Source: Begonia masoniana (Eukaryota > Streptophyta > Magnoliopsida > Cucurbitales > Begoniaceae). Taken from it: a stretch of DNA of 64,000 nucleotides. The notes beneath the pieces are model-generated. The model was not told where the DNA came from, made no database searches, and saw nothing but the letters and a program-made list of their open reading frames with translations. This document shows positions 22,995 through 33,187 of the stretch, one piece after another. The stretch spans positions 18,861,760-18,925,759 of the forward strand of contig CM039509.1 in assembly GCA_022432975.1 (NCBI GenBank), given 5' to 3'. Position numbers and translations under genes: made by a program. Each line of letters starts with the position of its first letter. Positions within the stretch are counted from its first letter, which is position 1.

Positions 22995-23928
22995 TGGGCA
23001 ATCTCAGACGTGATGGCCCTCCTGGTCTCACCAGAAGCGACAGCCGGTAAAGAGCCTACATTCACATATGTGACTTCTCTAGCAATGCGGGCATACAGAA
23101 AGCTGAGGAGCTCCCATTGGTCTTTTTTCCTTGTCCTGATAAGCAGCATTTTCATTGGGCCTCTTAACGCCCCAGTTCTGTTGCTGTTGTGGTTACCCAA
23201 CCTGACCCCTTTGTTGTTGTTGAAGGGCATCATGAAGGAATCTCCTTGATGAATCCCTCTGTTTCTAGAACTTCGTCTCTAAGGATTCCAACTGCAAAGC
23301 CTTGGCCACCACTTTCGTATACGGGGCCTCGTCAAAACCCTCGGTCGTGATTCCCCATAAAAGGTCCATCTTCAAACCCTAGATGAACTGATGTACCTTG
23401 TTTTCTTCGGTGGCCACCAGATGAGGTGTGTAGCGGAATAGTTACTCGAACTTATGAACATACTCGGCCACTGACCCATATTGCCACAGTCAGGAGAATT
23501 TGGTCATCTTTTCCTTCCTCACACTGCAGTCAAAATACTTATCGTAGAAAATTCTCTTGAATCCATTCCAATCTACTGCTACTGTTGTCAACTGTATGGT
23601 GTCCCACCAAAATCCAGCGTCCTTGGTGAGATAGAATGTGGCATACACCACTTTCTTCCACCTCTGCGTAGTTGAACATTCTCTCTATCGTTCGGTTCCA
23701 CTCCTCGGCATGGATTGGGTCCGTCGATAATCCATCAAACATAGCCGGTTGGAGTCACCGAAATCTGTCTCCACTGGTGTCATGTGGAGCATTCGGATGA
23801 TTGTTATTTCCATTATCTTCCCGAAGCATCATACGCTCCATCATGCGGGATTGAACGCCGACCAACTCAGTTAGACGGTCGAGGGCGTCGCCGCTGTCAT
23901 TTGGCTCACCTTGGTGTCCTTTCACAAT
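22995..23928 (-). pseudogene. Gag remnant of element F
   Basis: The start lies at 23928, where the ATG of relative E is ATT. A TGA follows at 23757-23755, and at least one frameshift lies between 23742 and 22994. Recognisable parts are the N-terminal RLTELVGVQSRMMERM stretch, MFDGLSTDPIHAEEW and, out of frame, the zinc-knuckle area near 23000-23100. The equivalent gag in E is better preserved. Confidence 0.8.
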
Positions 23929-24073
23929 TTCTATGAAAATCCTATAATAATAATAAACTCAATTTAATAAATTTAAACTTATACGGGAACTTAAACACTT
24001 ACAGTTGGTGAAGCGATCTCACTTGGTGGGTTGCGCAGTCAGACAGTCTACATAATCGCTTTTTAATTCGGGG

Positions 24074-24085
24074 TCTCTGATACCA
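24074..24085 (-). other. Primer-binding site of element F
   Basis: The minus strand reads TGGTATCAGAGA, one base off the initiator-tRNA-Met site, four bases inside the LTR border at 24090. Confidence 0.85.
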
Positions 24086-24089
24086 TAAC

Positions 24090-24537
24090 TGTGACGACCT
24101 AGACCCGTCAGACCGGCACACGGGACGGGAACAGACGTTCACTTTGACTTAGACATTGACATTTTGGACGTGAAATTTTTTGACATTTTTAAAACTCTAA
24201 ATCGGATAGGAAAACATAAAAAAATGGAAGACATATATGGACAATAGGAATGGAATACTGGAATGGACGACTGGAATGGGCTATTGGAATGGACTACTGG
24301 AATTGATGACTGGAATGGACGAGGACAGGAATGGACAACGACTGGAGTGGACGAGGACAGGAATGGACGAGGACAGGAATGGACAAGGACAGGAATGGAC
24401 GACAACAGGAGTGGACGACGACAAGAATGGACGGCAACAGAAATGGAGGAGGACAGGAATGGACGACAACAGGAATGGACGACAACAGGAATGGACGATG
24501 ACAGAAATGGATGAGGACAGGAATGGACAAGGACAGA
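24090..24537 (-). repeat. 5' LTR of F, fragment 1 (transcriptional 3' end)
   Basis: Matches 16891 onward of the 3' LTR, including the 16-bp minisatellite (24230-24537), and is cut by element G with the duplication acaga (24533-24537 and 33183-33187). The rest follows at 33188-34039, 36372-36446 and 39251-40127. Confidence 0.9.
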
Positions 24538-25478
24538 TGTAACACCCGGCTTTACGGGATTTTAATATTCTAATAAATAATGGCATTTTGTAAATATGTA
24601 AAATTAAGTCTATTTTGCGAGCAGAGCGTTATTATAATCTTAATTATTAATATGGATTTTAAAAGAATTTCAGGAATTTTGGGAGTTGTAACATTAAATT
24701 ACGAGAATTACGTTTCTCGTAATATAAAGGACGTTTTAATAAAAAATAGTAAACGAGGTCCGTTTTGTAAATAGACAGTTTTAATAGAACCCTTGTAATA
24801 AGTCGGATTTATTGGTGAAATAAGGAGATTTGGAAAAATCGAATCGCAAGCTAAATAACGAAACAAATGACGAAACAAATAGAAAATCAAAGGAAGGGCA
24901 AAAAGGTAATTCCAAGTCAAATTTTTAATTAAATCACACATTTTCTCTTCTCCTTCTCCACTTTCACAGGATTCCTCCCTATGCTCTCCCTCTCCCTCAG
25001 GCGATTTTTATCGCCTCTCACGGCCTTCTCACTTCTGACGCCCATTCTTCCTCAGGTTGATCTCCGTCCTTCACGTTTTCTTCCCCAAACTCGATTATAG
25101 GTAAGGTTCTATGGTTTTGGAAAGTTTATTCATAGTTTTTGGGTTGTTTAACGTTGGGGTTTACGTTTAGGGTTTCGTTAAAAACGCAATTTTGGGTTGA
25201 AATCGATAGGGCTACTGAATTTATGAATGTATTGAACGTATGGAGCGTTATTGGACGAAGTTAAGTGATTTAGGACGAATGTTAGGGTTTAATGAAATTT
25301 TGAGGTTTTTGGAAAAACTCGTTATTGGTGGTTTAAGGTATCGATCATAAATTGTTCGATAAAATGCCTCGATTAGTTAAATTAGAATTTTAGGAAACTC
25401 CTTTAGTTAAGGATTTCATTAATTTGGACGTTAACGGTTCAAACGCGTTTTAACGATAATTGTTGTGAATTGCCTTAG

Positions 25479-25523
25479 GTGAACCATGTTCGTGGACGGA
25501 GCTGAAATTTCTACGGACGACAG
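25479..25523 (+). other. Putative 45-bp micro-exon in 5' LTR of G
   Basis: Preceded by ttgccttag, ends gacgacag/gtaagtc. The downstream acceptor gtgtag ends at 26063 and TACTGAG lies with its A 34 nt upstream (26029). The same 45-bp unit is at 30858-30902 in the 3' LTR. Confidence 0.55.
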
Positions 25524-25727
25524 GTAAGTCTTCGTGACTCTTTTGGCCGATTTGGCCTACACCATAAGATTTAATGTTGATTGAGGATCTTGGAGATGTA
25601 GAATGTGTTGGGTAATAGGTTGGGTAGTTAGTTTTAGTTAAGTTGTTGAATGTTTAAGCTGTTGCGTGTTTATGCTTCGGTTTTTATCACGGCATCGTAC
25701 ATATTCATGCATCATGGTTTCTGGAAA

Positions 25728-25972
25728 AAGGAAAACGAAAAGGAAAACGAAAAGGTAAACGAAAAGGAAAGCGAAAAGGTAAACGAAAAGGTAAATGAAA
25801 AGGAAAACGAAAAGGAAAACGAAAAGGAAAACGAAAAGGAAACCGAAAAGGAAAACGAAAAGGTAAATGAAAAGGTAAACGAAAAGGAAAACAAAAAGGT
25901 AAACGAGAAGTTAAACGAAAAGGAAAGCAAAAAGGTAAACGAAAAGGTAAACGAAAAGGATGAAAGAATGTC
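25728..25972 (+). repeat. 12-bp minisatellite in 5' LTR of G
   Basis: About 20 units of gaaaaggaaaac / gaaaaggtaaac in tandem. The unit length is a multiple of three, so it reads as a charged KENE-type repeat on plus and FPFR on minus, with no sign of being a gene. The matching array in the 3' LTR is at 31906-32192 with a different unit order. Confidence 0.9.
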
Positions 25973-26584
25973 ACGGTTTTATGAACTACATACGCATCGT
26001 ATGCATTGTCATTCATGTAGATTTACTGAGTCTTTAGCTCACGGATTGTTTTCTATGGTGTAGGTGGTTTTGAAACAGGTGAGAAAGAAGTTCTTCTGCC
26101 TGACGTATGAACCGGTTGGCGAATGATGGCTTGTGGGAGTGTGCTGGGCAGTCGGTGCGTATTTTGACCTGTGGGGATGTAGGTAATTGTTTTGGGCATT
26201 CTAATTGATAGAAACGTAGAAAAATTTTATAGATTGAACATATTAGGATGTTTGAGATCTGATTAGTTGATAAGCTTACGTTTTGAAGTTTTTAAACGTT
26301 TTGGAAACTTGTTTTGTAAATGCTTGGTAATTTACTTTATAAGGATATGTTCGGCTTTTAAACGGATCCACGAAATTTGTTTTTACGAAAGTTTAACATG
26401 TTTTTAAACACGTTCAGTAATACGTTTTGGGTGGTTCGATTCATGATTTATTTTGAGGTGTATTAGGTTGTATGAATGTTGAAGTTGTATTGAATAAGAG
26501 AAATAGGGTATGTTGAATGTAGGGAAAGAAAGGAAGGAAGGGAAGGGTGGCACAAGCCCTCTGGAATTTGGATTCCAGAGGACT

Positions 26585-26757
26585 TGGCGATCGATCGCCT
26601 AAGGGGGGCGATCGATCGCCAAGATTGGTCGCCACTCCCTGGATTTTTCTAGGGAGTGTGGCGATCGATCACCACTGTTTGTGGCGATCGATCGCCACTA
26701 TGTTTTTTTACACAGGCGATCGATCGCCTGTTTTAGGCGATCGATCGCCCCTTGGCT
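26585..26757 (+). repeat. Six GCGATCGATCGC palindromes in 5' LTR of G
   Basis: Five perfect and one degenerate copy of ggcgatcgatcgcc, preceded by the inverted pair ctctggaat / attccagag (26560-26581). The 3' LTR (32805-32910) keeps only four because 63 bp between two gccact repeats are gone. Confidence 0.8.
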
Positions 26758-27029
26758 TTCAGGGACAAATGTCCCTTTTGTCCCTCCCTCTTTGGCCGAT
26801 TGATTTTCTATTGTTTTTAATTGTTTTGATAGTTTTAATTCTTATAAATAATTGTTTTAAGTTTTATTTAAATTGTTTTTAAGTTTTGCTAAATGGTTTA
26901 AAAGCATAAACTTCAACAATTCTGATTTTAAAAGTTTTATTTCCGCTCGAACGTTATGTTTAAAGTTTTAAGTATAAAAAATAATAATACGAGAAAATAA
27001 GGGTACAGTATTAGAGTCGCTACAAGTTA

Positions 27030-27041
27030 TGGTATCAGAGC
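27030..27041 (+). other. Primer-binding site of element G
   Basis: TGGTATCAGAGC, a perfect match to the initiator-tRNA-Met 3' end complement, five bases after the LTR end. Confidence 0.9.
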
Positions 27042-27190
27042 CCCCGAGTTTTAAAAACGGTTCTGTAGACTGGTCGACTGCACAGCCACTACACGGACAT
27101 CCTTCATCAACTGTAAGTATGTTTAAAAATTTTATTTAATTTCGATTTCTTAGGGTTATTTGTTTTAACTTTTATAGGAGTTATATAAAA

Positions 27191-28285
27191 ATGGTTTGAG
27201 GTAGAGACGCTAGGGACGAGGCCCTAGACAGACTTACGGATTTGCTGGACCCTTAGGCTCAGCACATGGACGGGCAAGCACAACAAATAGAGCGTTTGGT
27301 AAACCGTGAGGATCGTCAGGCCCGAGAGGTGGTCGTTCCAAACCATCAAGGCATGGAGAGATTTCAGAAATTACAACCTCCGGTATTCAACGGACAATCA
27401 TCGGATCCCACTTTAGCTGAGGAGTGAATCCGAACTATGGAGGACTTGCTAGAGTATGCAAGGATAGAGAATGGGAATAAAGTGGCCTACGTCACTTTTC
27501 ATTTAGCGTTAGACACTCGGTTTTGGTGGGACTCCGTAAAAGCAACAACTGATGTGATAGTAATGACTTGGGAGCGGTTTAAGGCCATATTTTATGACAA
27601 ATACTTTAGCCATACGGTACGAGAGGCAAAAATGATGGAGTTCATGCAATTGAGACAAACTGGCTCAGTTGCCGAATACCTCAGGAAGTTTGAGGCCCTG
27701 TCCCGGTTCGCACCACGCAAGGTTAGTGTTAATGAGGACAAGGTGCGTCGGTTTATGCAAGGGCTCGGTCAGGAAGTTCGAAAAAGTGTCATCATATCAG
27801 GGATGCGGAATGTGCCCTATACAGAGATTGTGGCAAGAGCTCTAGAGATTGAGGCCGCTGAACCAACTTACGTCAAACCAAGGGGGCCAACAAGAGGGTT
27901 CTTTCGGGAGATCCAGCCTCGACCTCAAAACGGAGACTGGCAGCCACAAGGACAACCACAACAATAACAAGGAGGCGTTAAAAGGCCGTATGCGGGAAAC
28001 AACGACCAGGGTAAGTGGAAACAAGTGCAAGGAGCTATTCAAAAGCCCATGTGTCCTATATGTCAGAAAGAACACTTCGGTGATTGGAGAATGTGCACAG
28101 ATAGGTGCTATAGATGCGGAGGAATGAGCCATTATGTTAGAAATTGCCCACTACTAGGCCAAAACCAACAGGGCGGTGACCAGAAAAGAGTTACCCCGAG
28201 GGTCTTTGCATTTATCGAGCCTGGTGACGTTGATGACGGAGCCCAGCCTTCCGATATTGCAGGTATGATACTAAATTACAGTTAG
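27191..28285 (+). pseudogene. Gag of pol-less element G
   Basis: One frame from the ATG at 27191 to a TAG at 28283-28285, with four internal stops (TGA 27197, TAG 27254, TGA 27425, TAA 27965). Three of these are CGA, CAG or CAA codons changed to stops and one is TGG to TGA. It contains the Ty3 gag core (MERFQKLQPPVFNGQ, LDTRFWWDSVKA, YDKYFSHTVREAKMMEF). The zinc pair is CPICQKEHFGDW, where relatives end in C, then a CCHC knuckle CYRCGGMSHYVRNC. It ends a few codons past VFAFIEPGDVDD, just where the protease begins in relative K. The pol region has therefore been cleanly replaced after gag. The product would be the capsid protein. Confidence 0.88.
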
Positions 28286-29906
28286 TGATATAGAAAGTGT
28301 TAGAATAAAGGTGTAGGTTGGGATGAGGATTTGAGGGTATGATTGTGCACTTGGAATTTAATTACCCCTAAAAGGATACAACTTATGAGATATATGATTT
28401 AGATGTATAGAAACTAAACCTTAGTTGACGAACCTTTGGGATTCTGAAATATAATCGCTCAAAGAGAGATTTGGAGCTTAGATATAAGACCTTCTGAAGG
28501 ACACTCTAGATCGTTGAGATACTGTTATTGTGTATAAACAAATAAGAAAATATAACAGAGATTTAATTAACCTAGATCCCTTAGAAGTTGGTAGTATCTG
28601 GACAAAGATAACATCCAATAGTTTATTTTAAGTAGATTGCTGAAAGGGCATGTAGAATTTAGATTTCTTTGGTAAAGGAGTGCTGGTGTCGACTAATGAA
28701 GGGGGGAAACTTAGTGAAGTTAAGAGTGATTAATGAGTTGTAGACACGTCAGCCATTTGGTGTTGCTTGATTAAAGGTTAGAGGTTAGTAAGTAAAAGCA
28801 TAAGAGTTAGAAAGAATTTAGGAACCCAATGCGATAACTACTGGAAGAAGGTTTGTTACTCTAAATTAGAAGTCGTGTTTTGAGGTTTAAAGTAACTAGT
28901 ATGACCATAGAAGGGATAGAAGTAGGAACATCTATGTTCAAAGAACTAGGAAGAATAGCCTTAATGAAGAGATATTCTGAGTTATTAGAAAATAAAAGGG
29001 TAAGATTGTAGAACTTGAAGAGTTGTGGATTAAGGATGTAAGCTTATCTGCAACAAGTTTGCTAACAAGAAGATCGTTGCATAAATCGTGGTACGGGAGC
29101 CAAGTAGAATGCTCAGAACTGACTAGGAGGAACGAAAGAGCATAGACTAGTTAGTAGACTTCGAGGAGATCCCTGTATGATGTTAAGAGTAAGTGAAAAA
29201 GGTCATTAAAATTAGACGAAGGGTTAAGATTTGAAAGTTTGGCTCAATGCTTAGTGTAGTATGATGTGAGGAACTCATGGATTTTCAAAGAAGGAGAATT
29301 AAGATTTGCACGGAAATGATATAAGTAAACTTAGAAGAGAAATTAGACTAGAAAATGCCAAGAGTTGACTTGTATCCAACAAGTCGAGGTCCATGAATAA
29401 TTTAGAAAAAGGGTAGAAATTTGAGTGGGCGTGCATCTTGTAGAAGTTTGGGTTACATCCCAGAAAATTCGAAGAATTTTATAGACGAAATTCGATCTAA
29501 CGGACGTTAGGAAGTATGGGCATAGATGAGATCTAAAGAAACGACTAAGAAAAACTTCGATGGGAGAAGACTCTAAGGTTGCTTCATAATGAGGACTTGG
29601 ATTAGGAAATTATAAGCACGCGATGCTAATTTGGGGCGTAATAAGCTAAGTCGAGTGTAGCCAAAGGGGTTAACGGTTAGGGTTGCACCATTGGGTTTCA
29701 GAATTTTGGTTTAGGATTATAGGAATTTACCCTAAGTATAGATAGAATCGAAGTTCTTAAAAAGGGGAATTCAATTTTAAAAGGGACGAGGGGAGAAGAC
29801 TCGAAGAGAACAGAGTATTGTAAATCAAAGTATAAGGCTGCAAGACATGAGACGTTAATATCAAGGACTATAAGCTAGAGCAAATTTTGAGGACAAAATT
29901 TTAAAT
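28286..29906 (+). mobile_element. Non-coding filler of element G in place of pol
   Basis: No frame of useful length and no pol motif is seen. The stretch is homologous to 1-1650 and to inverted 4278-6450, so it is a stable family component and not random decay of this copy. The 26-bp invariant block lies at 29051-29076. Confidence 0.75.
29051..29076 (+). other. Invariant 26-bp block (copy in G)
   Basis: Identical over 26 bases to 643-668 and to the inverse of 5210-5235; roughly 850 bases upstream of the polypurine tract here and about 1000 in A. Confidence 0.7.
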
Positions 29907-29919
29907 AAGGTGGATGGAA
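29907..29919 (+). other. Polypurine tract of element G
   Basis: aaggtggatggaa directly before the 3' LTR. Confidence 0.75.
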
Positions 29920-31154
29920 TGTAACACCCGGCTTTACGGGATTTTAATATTCTAATAAATAATGGCATTTTGTAAATATGTCAAATTAAGTCTATTTTGT
30001 GAGCAAAGACCGTTATTATAATCCTAATTATTAATATGGATTTTAAAAGAATTTTAGGAATTTTGGGAGTTGTAACATTAAATTACGAGAATTACGTTTC
30101 TCGTAATATAAAGGAAGTTTTAATAAAAAATAGTAAACGAGGTCTGTTTTGCAAACGGACAGTTTTAATAGAACCCTTGTAATAAGTCGGATTTATTGGT
30201 GAAATAAGGAGATTTGGAGAAATCGAATCGCTAGCTAAATAACGAAACAAATGAAAAAACAAATAGAAAATCAAAGAAAGGGCAAAAAGGTAATTGCCAA
30301 GTCAAATATTTAATTAAATCACAGATTTTCTCTTCTCCTTCTCCACTTTCACGCGATTCCTCCCTGTGCTTTCCCTCTCCCTCAGGCAATTTTTATCGCC
30401 TCTCACGGCGTTCTCACTTCCAACGCCCATTCTTCCTCCGGTTGATCTCCTTCCTTCACGTTTTCTTCCCCAATCTCGATTATAGGTAAGGTTCTATGGT
30501 CAGTTTATTCGTAGTTTTTGGGTTGTTTAACGTTAGGGTTTACGTTTAGGGTTTCGTTAAAAACGTGATTTTGGGTGGAAATCAATAGGGTTACTGAATT
30601 TATGAATGTATTGAACGTATGGAGAGTTATTGGACGAAGTTAAGTGCTTTAGGACGAATGTTAGGGTTTAATGAAATTTCGAGGTTTTTGAAAAAACTCG
30701 TTATTGGTGGTTTAGGGTATCGAGCGTAAATTGTTCGATAAAATGCCTCAATTAGTTAAATTAGAATTTTAGGAAACTCCTTTAGTTAAGGATTTCATTA
30801 ATTTGGACGTTAACAGTTCAAACGCGTTTTAACGATAATTGTTGTGAATTGCCCTAGGTGAACCACGTTTGTGGACGGAGCTTAAATTTCTACGGACGAC
30901 AGGTAAGTCTTCGTGACTCTTTTGGCCGATTTGGCCTACACCATAAGATTTAATGTTGATTGAGGATCTTGGATGTGATGACTCGAATATGCACGTATGG
31001 GTACGATGGCTGCACGAACTGGAACCCGGATGGCGGTACGTCCACGCGGGCGAACCGGAAGGTGACAGGTCTTAAAAAGGGGGGTCGTCACAATCCCACA
31101 TCACTTGGGGAAGTATGTGGAAATGAAACATATGTAAAGAGACCCTCCCAAGAT

Positions 31155-31270
31155 AGCAAGACGCGTTGTGGAGCACGATTGGCAACGGATCCCATAAGAA
31201 CTCCGAAGTTAAAAGTGCTTCGGCGAGAGCAATTCTAGGTTGGGTGACCTTCCGGGAAGTTCTCGCCAAA
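31155..31270 (+). repeat. 5S rRNA-like segment in LTR 1 of Cassandra H
   Basis: Contains cggatccca, aagaactccgaagttaaa, gtgcttcggcgagagca and ggttgggtgacc, following plant 5S rRNA in order, including the internal promoter C-box region (31216-31250). It is part of the retroelement LTR and not a host 5S gene. Confidence 0.93.
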
Positions 31271-31574
31271 CAAAGTCGTGAGTGGAGGATATTGGATTGG
31301 GTTGCGGCCCAATCCAGGGGTCGTTACAAATGGTATCAAAGTCTGTACCCAACCAAAAATTTGGCCAACGAGAACGTTGGGCCCCCGAGGGGGGTGATTG
31401 TGATGACCTGAATATGCACGTATGGGTACGATGGCTGCACGAACTGGAACCCAGATGGCGGTACGTCCGCGCGGGCAAACCGGAAGGTGACAGGTCATAA
31501 AAAGGGGGGTCGTCACAATCCCACATCGCTTGGGGAAGTATGTGGAAATGAAACATATGTACAGAGACCCTCCC

Positions 31575-31695
31575 AAGATAGCAAGACGCGTTTTGGAGCA
31601 CAATTGGCAACGGATCCCATAAGAACTCCGAAGTTAAAAGTGCTTCGGCGAGAGCAATTCCAGGTTGGGTGACCTTCTGGGAAGTTCTCACCAAA
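31575..31695 (+). repeat. 5S rRNA-like segment in LTR 2 of Cassandra H
   Basis: Same landmarks as LTR 1 with a few substitutions. LTR 2 also keeps a short stretch with gagcggacaatatcttgctg that LTR 1 lacks. Confidence 0.93.
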
Positions 31696-33187
31696 CAAAG
31701 CCGTGAGGGGAGGATATTGGGCTACGGCTCAATCCCCAGAGCGGACAATATCTTGCTGGATAAGGGGTCGTTACATTGGAGATGTAGAATGTGTTGGGTA
31801 ATAGGTTGGGTAGTTAGTTTTAGTTAAGTTGTTGAATGTTTAAGTTGTTGCGTGTTTATGCTTTGGTTTTTATTACGGCATCGTATATATTCATGCATCA
31901 TGGTTTCTTGAAAAAGAAAACGAAAAGGTAAAGGAAAAGGTAAACGAAAAGGAAAGCGAAAAGGTAAACGAAAAGGTAAACGAAAAGGTAAACGAAAAGG
32001 AAAACGAAAAGGAAAACGAAAAGGAAAATGAAAAGGAAAACGAAAAGAAAAACGAAAAGAAAAACAAAAAGGAAAACAAAAAGGAAAACGAAAAGGTAAA
32101 CGAAAAGGAAAGCGAAAAGGTAAACGAAAAGGTAAACGAAAAGGAAAGCGAAAAGGTAAACGAAAAGGTAAACGAAAAGGATGAAAGAATGTCACGGTTT
32201 TATGAACTACATAAGCATCGCATACATTGTCATTCATGTAGATTTACTGAGCCTTTAGCTCACAGACTGTTTTCTATGGTGCAGGTGGTTTTGAAACAGG
32301 TGAGAAAGAAGTTCTTCTGCCTGATGTGTGAACCGGTTGGCGAATGATGGCCCATGGGAGTGTGCTGGGCAGTCGGTGCGCATTTTGACCCGGGGGATGT
32401 AGGTAAATATTTTGGGCATTTTAATTGATAGAAACGTAGGAAAATTGTATAGATTGAACATATTAGGATGTTTGAGATTTGATTAGTTGATAAGCTTACG
32501 TTTTGAAGTTTTTAAACGTTTTGGAAACTTGTTTTGTAAATGCTTGGTAATTTACTTTATAAGGATATATTCAGCTTTTAAACGGATCCACGAAATTTGT
32601 TTTTACAAAAGTTTAACATGTTTTTAAACAAGTTCAGTGATACGTTTTGGGTGGTTCGATTCATGATTTATTTTGAGGTGTATTAGGTTGTATGAATGTT
32701 GAAGTTGTATTGAATAAGAGAAATAGGGTATGTTGAATGTAGGGAAAGAAAGAAAGGAAGGGAAGGGTGGCGCAAGCCCTCTGGAATTTGGATTCCAGAG
32801 GACTTGGCGATCGATCGCCTAAGGGGGGTGATCGATCGCCAAGATTGGTTGCCACTATGTTTTTTTACACCGGCGATCGATCGCCTGTTTTGGGCGATCG
32901 ATCGCCCCTTGGCTTTCAGGGACAAATGTCCCTTTTGTCCTTTCCTCTTTGGCCGATTGATTCTCCACTGTTTTTAATTGTTTTGATAGTTTTAATTCTT
33001 ATAAATAATTGTTTTAAGTTTTATTTAAATTTTTTTTAAGTTTTGCTAAATGGTTTAAAAGCATAAACTTCAACAATTCCGATTTTAAAAGTTTTATTTC
33101 CGCTCGAACGTTATGTTTAAAGTTTTAATTTAAAAAAAAAAATAATACGGGAAAATAAGGGTACAGTGTTAGGGTCGCTACAACAGA

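Larger units (their letters stand above)
24538..27024 (+). repeat. 5' LTR of element G
   Basis: Starts TGTAACACCCGG and ends AGAGTCGCTACA. Inside: leader, putative intron 1 (25101-25478), 45-bp micro-exon (25479-25523), putative intron 2 (25524-26063) with a 12-bp minisatellite, and six palindromes at 26585-26757. The 3' LTR matches closely but lacks 63 bp of the palindrome cluster. Confidence 0.92.
30974..31775 (+). mobile_element. Element H: Cassandra-type TRIM retrotransposon
   Basis: Two direct LTRs (30974-31328 and 31399-31775), both starting TGTGATGAC and ending GGGGTCGTTACA, flank only about 70 bp. That core holds the primer site TGGTATCAAAGT (31331-31342) and a purine-rich run with gggcccccgagggggg before LTR 2. 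The insertion is framed by ttgga (30969-30973 and 31776-31780), and the uninterrupted site is seen at 25584-25596. Both LTRs contain a 5S rRNA-like segment, the hallmark of Cassandra. No coding capacity; it depends on other elements' enzymes. Confidence 0.95.
24538..33182 (+). mobile_element. Element G: complete pol-less Ty3/gypsy element with both LTRs
   Basis: Flanked by acaga on both sides. Order: 5' LTR (24538-27024), initiator-tRNA-Met primer site (27030-27041), gag (27191-28285), about 1.6 kb of non-coding filler, polypurine tract (29907-29919) and 3' LTR (29920-33182) interrupted by Cassandra TRIM H. It has no reverse transcriptase, RNase H or integrase, so it is a non-autonomous element that kept gag and all cis signals. 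It is inserted in the minisatellite of the 5' LTR of F in antisense orientation. Confidence 0.9.
29920..33182 (+). repeat. 3' LTR of element G, containing TRIM H
   Basis: Starts TGTAACACCCGG, ends AGGGTCGCTACA. Without the 807 bp due to H it is about 2.46 kb, matching the 5' LTR. It repeats the micro-exon (30858-30902), minisatellite (31906-32192) and palindromes (32805-32910). Confidence 0.92.

Noticed and set aside
25650..26063. Open frame with KENEKE repeats (and FPFR repeats on the minus strand; also 31824-32237)
   Set aside because: Product of the 12-bp array whose period is a multiple of three, located in a putative LTR intron.
27030..27041. tRNA gene at TGGTATCAGAGC sites
   Set aside because: Each is only the short complement of the tRNA 3' end next to an LTR, a primer-binding site with no tRNA body.
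31155..31270. Host 5S rRNA genes
   Set aside because: Both 5S-like segments lie inside the paired LTRs of a TSD-flanked Cassandra element and have substitutions; they are not a host 5S array.
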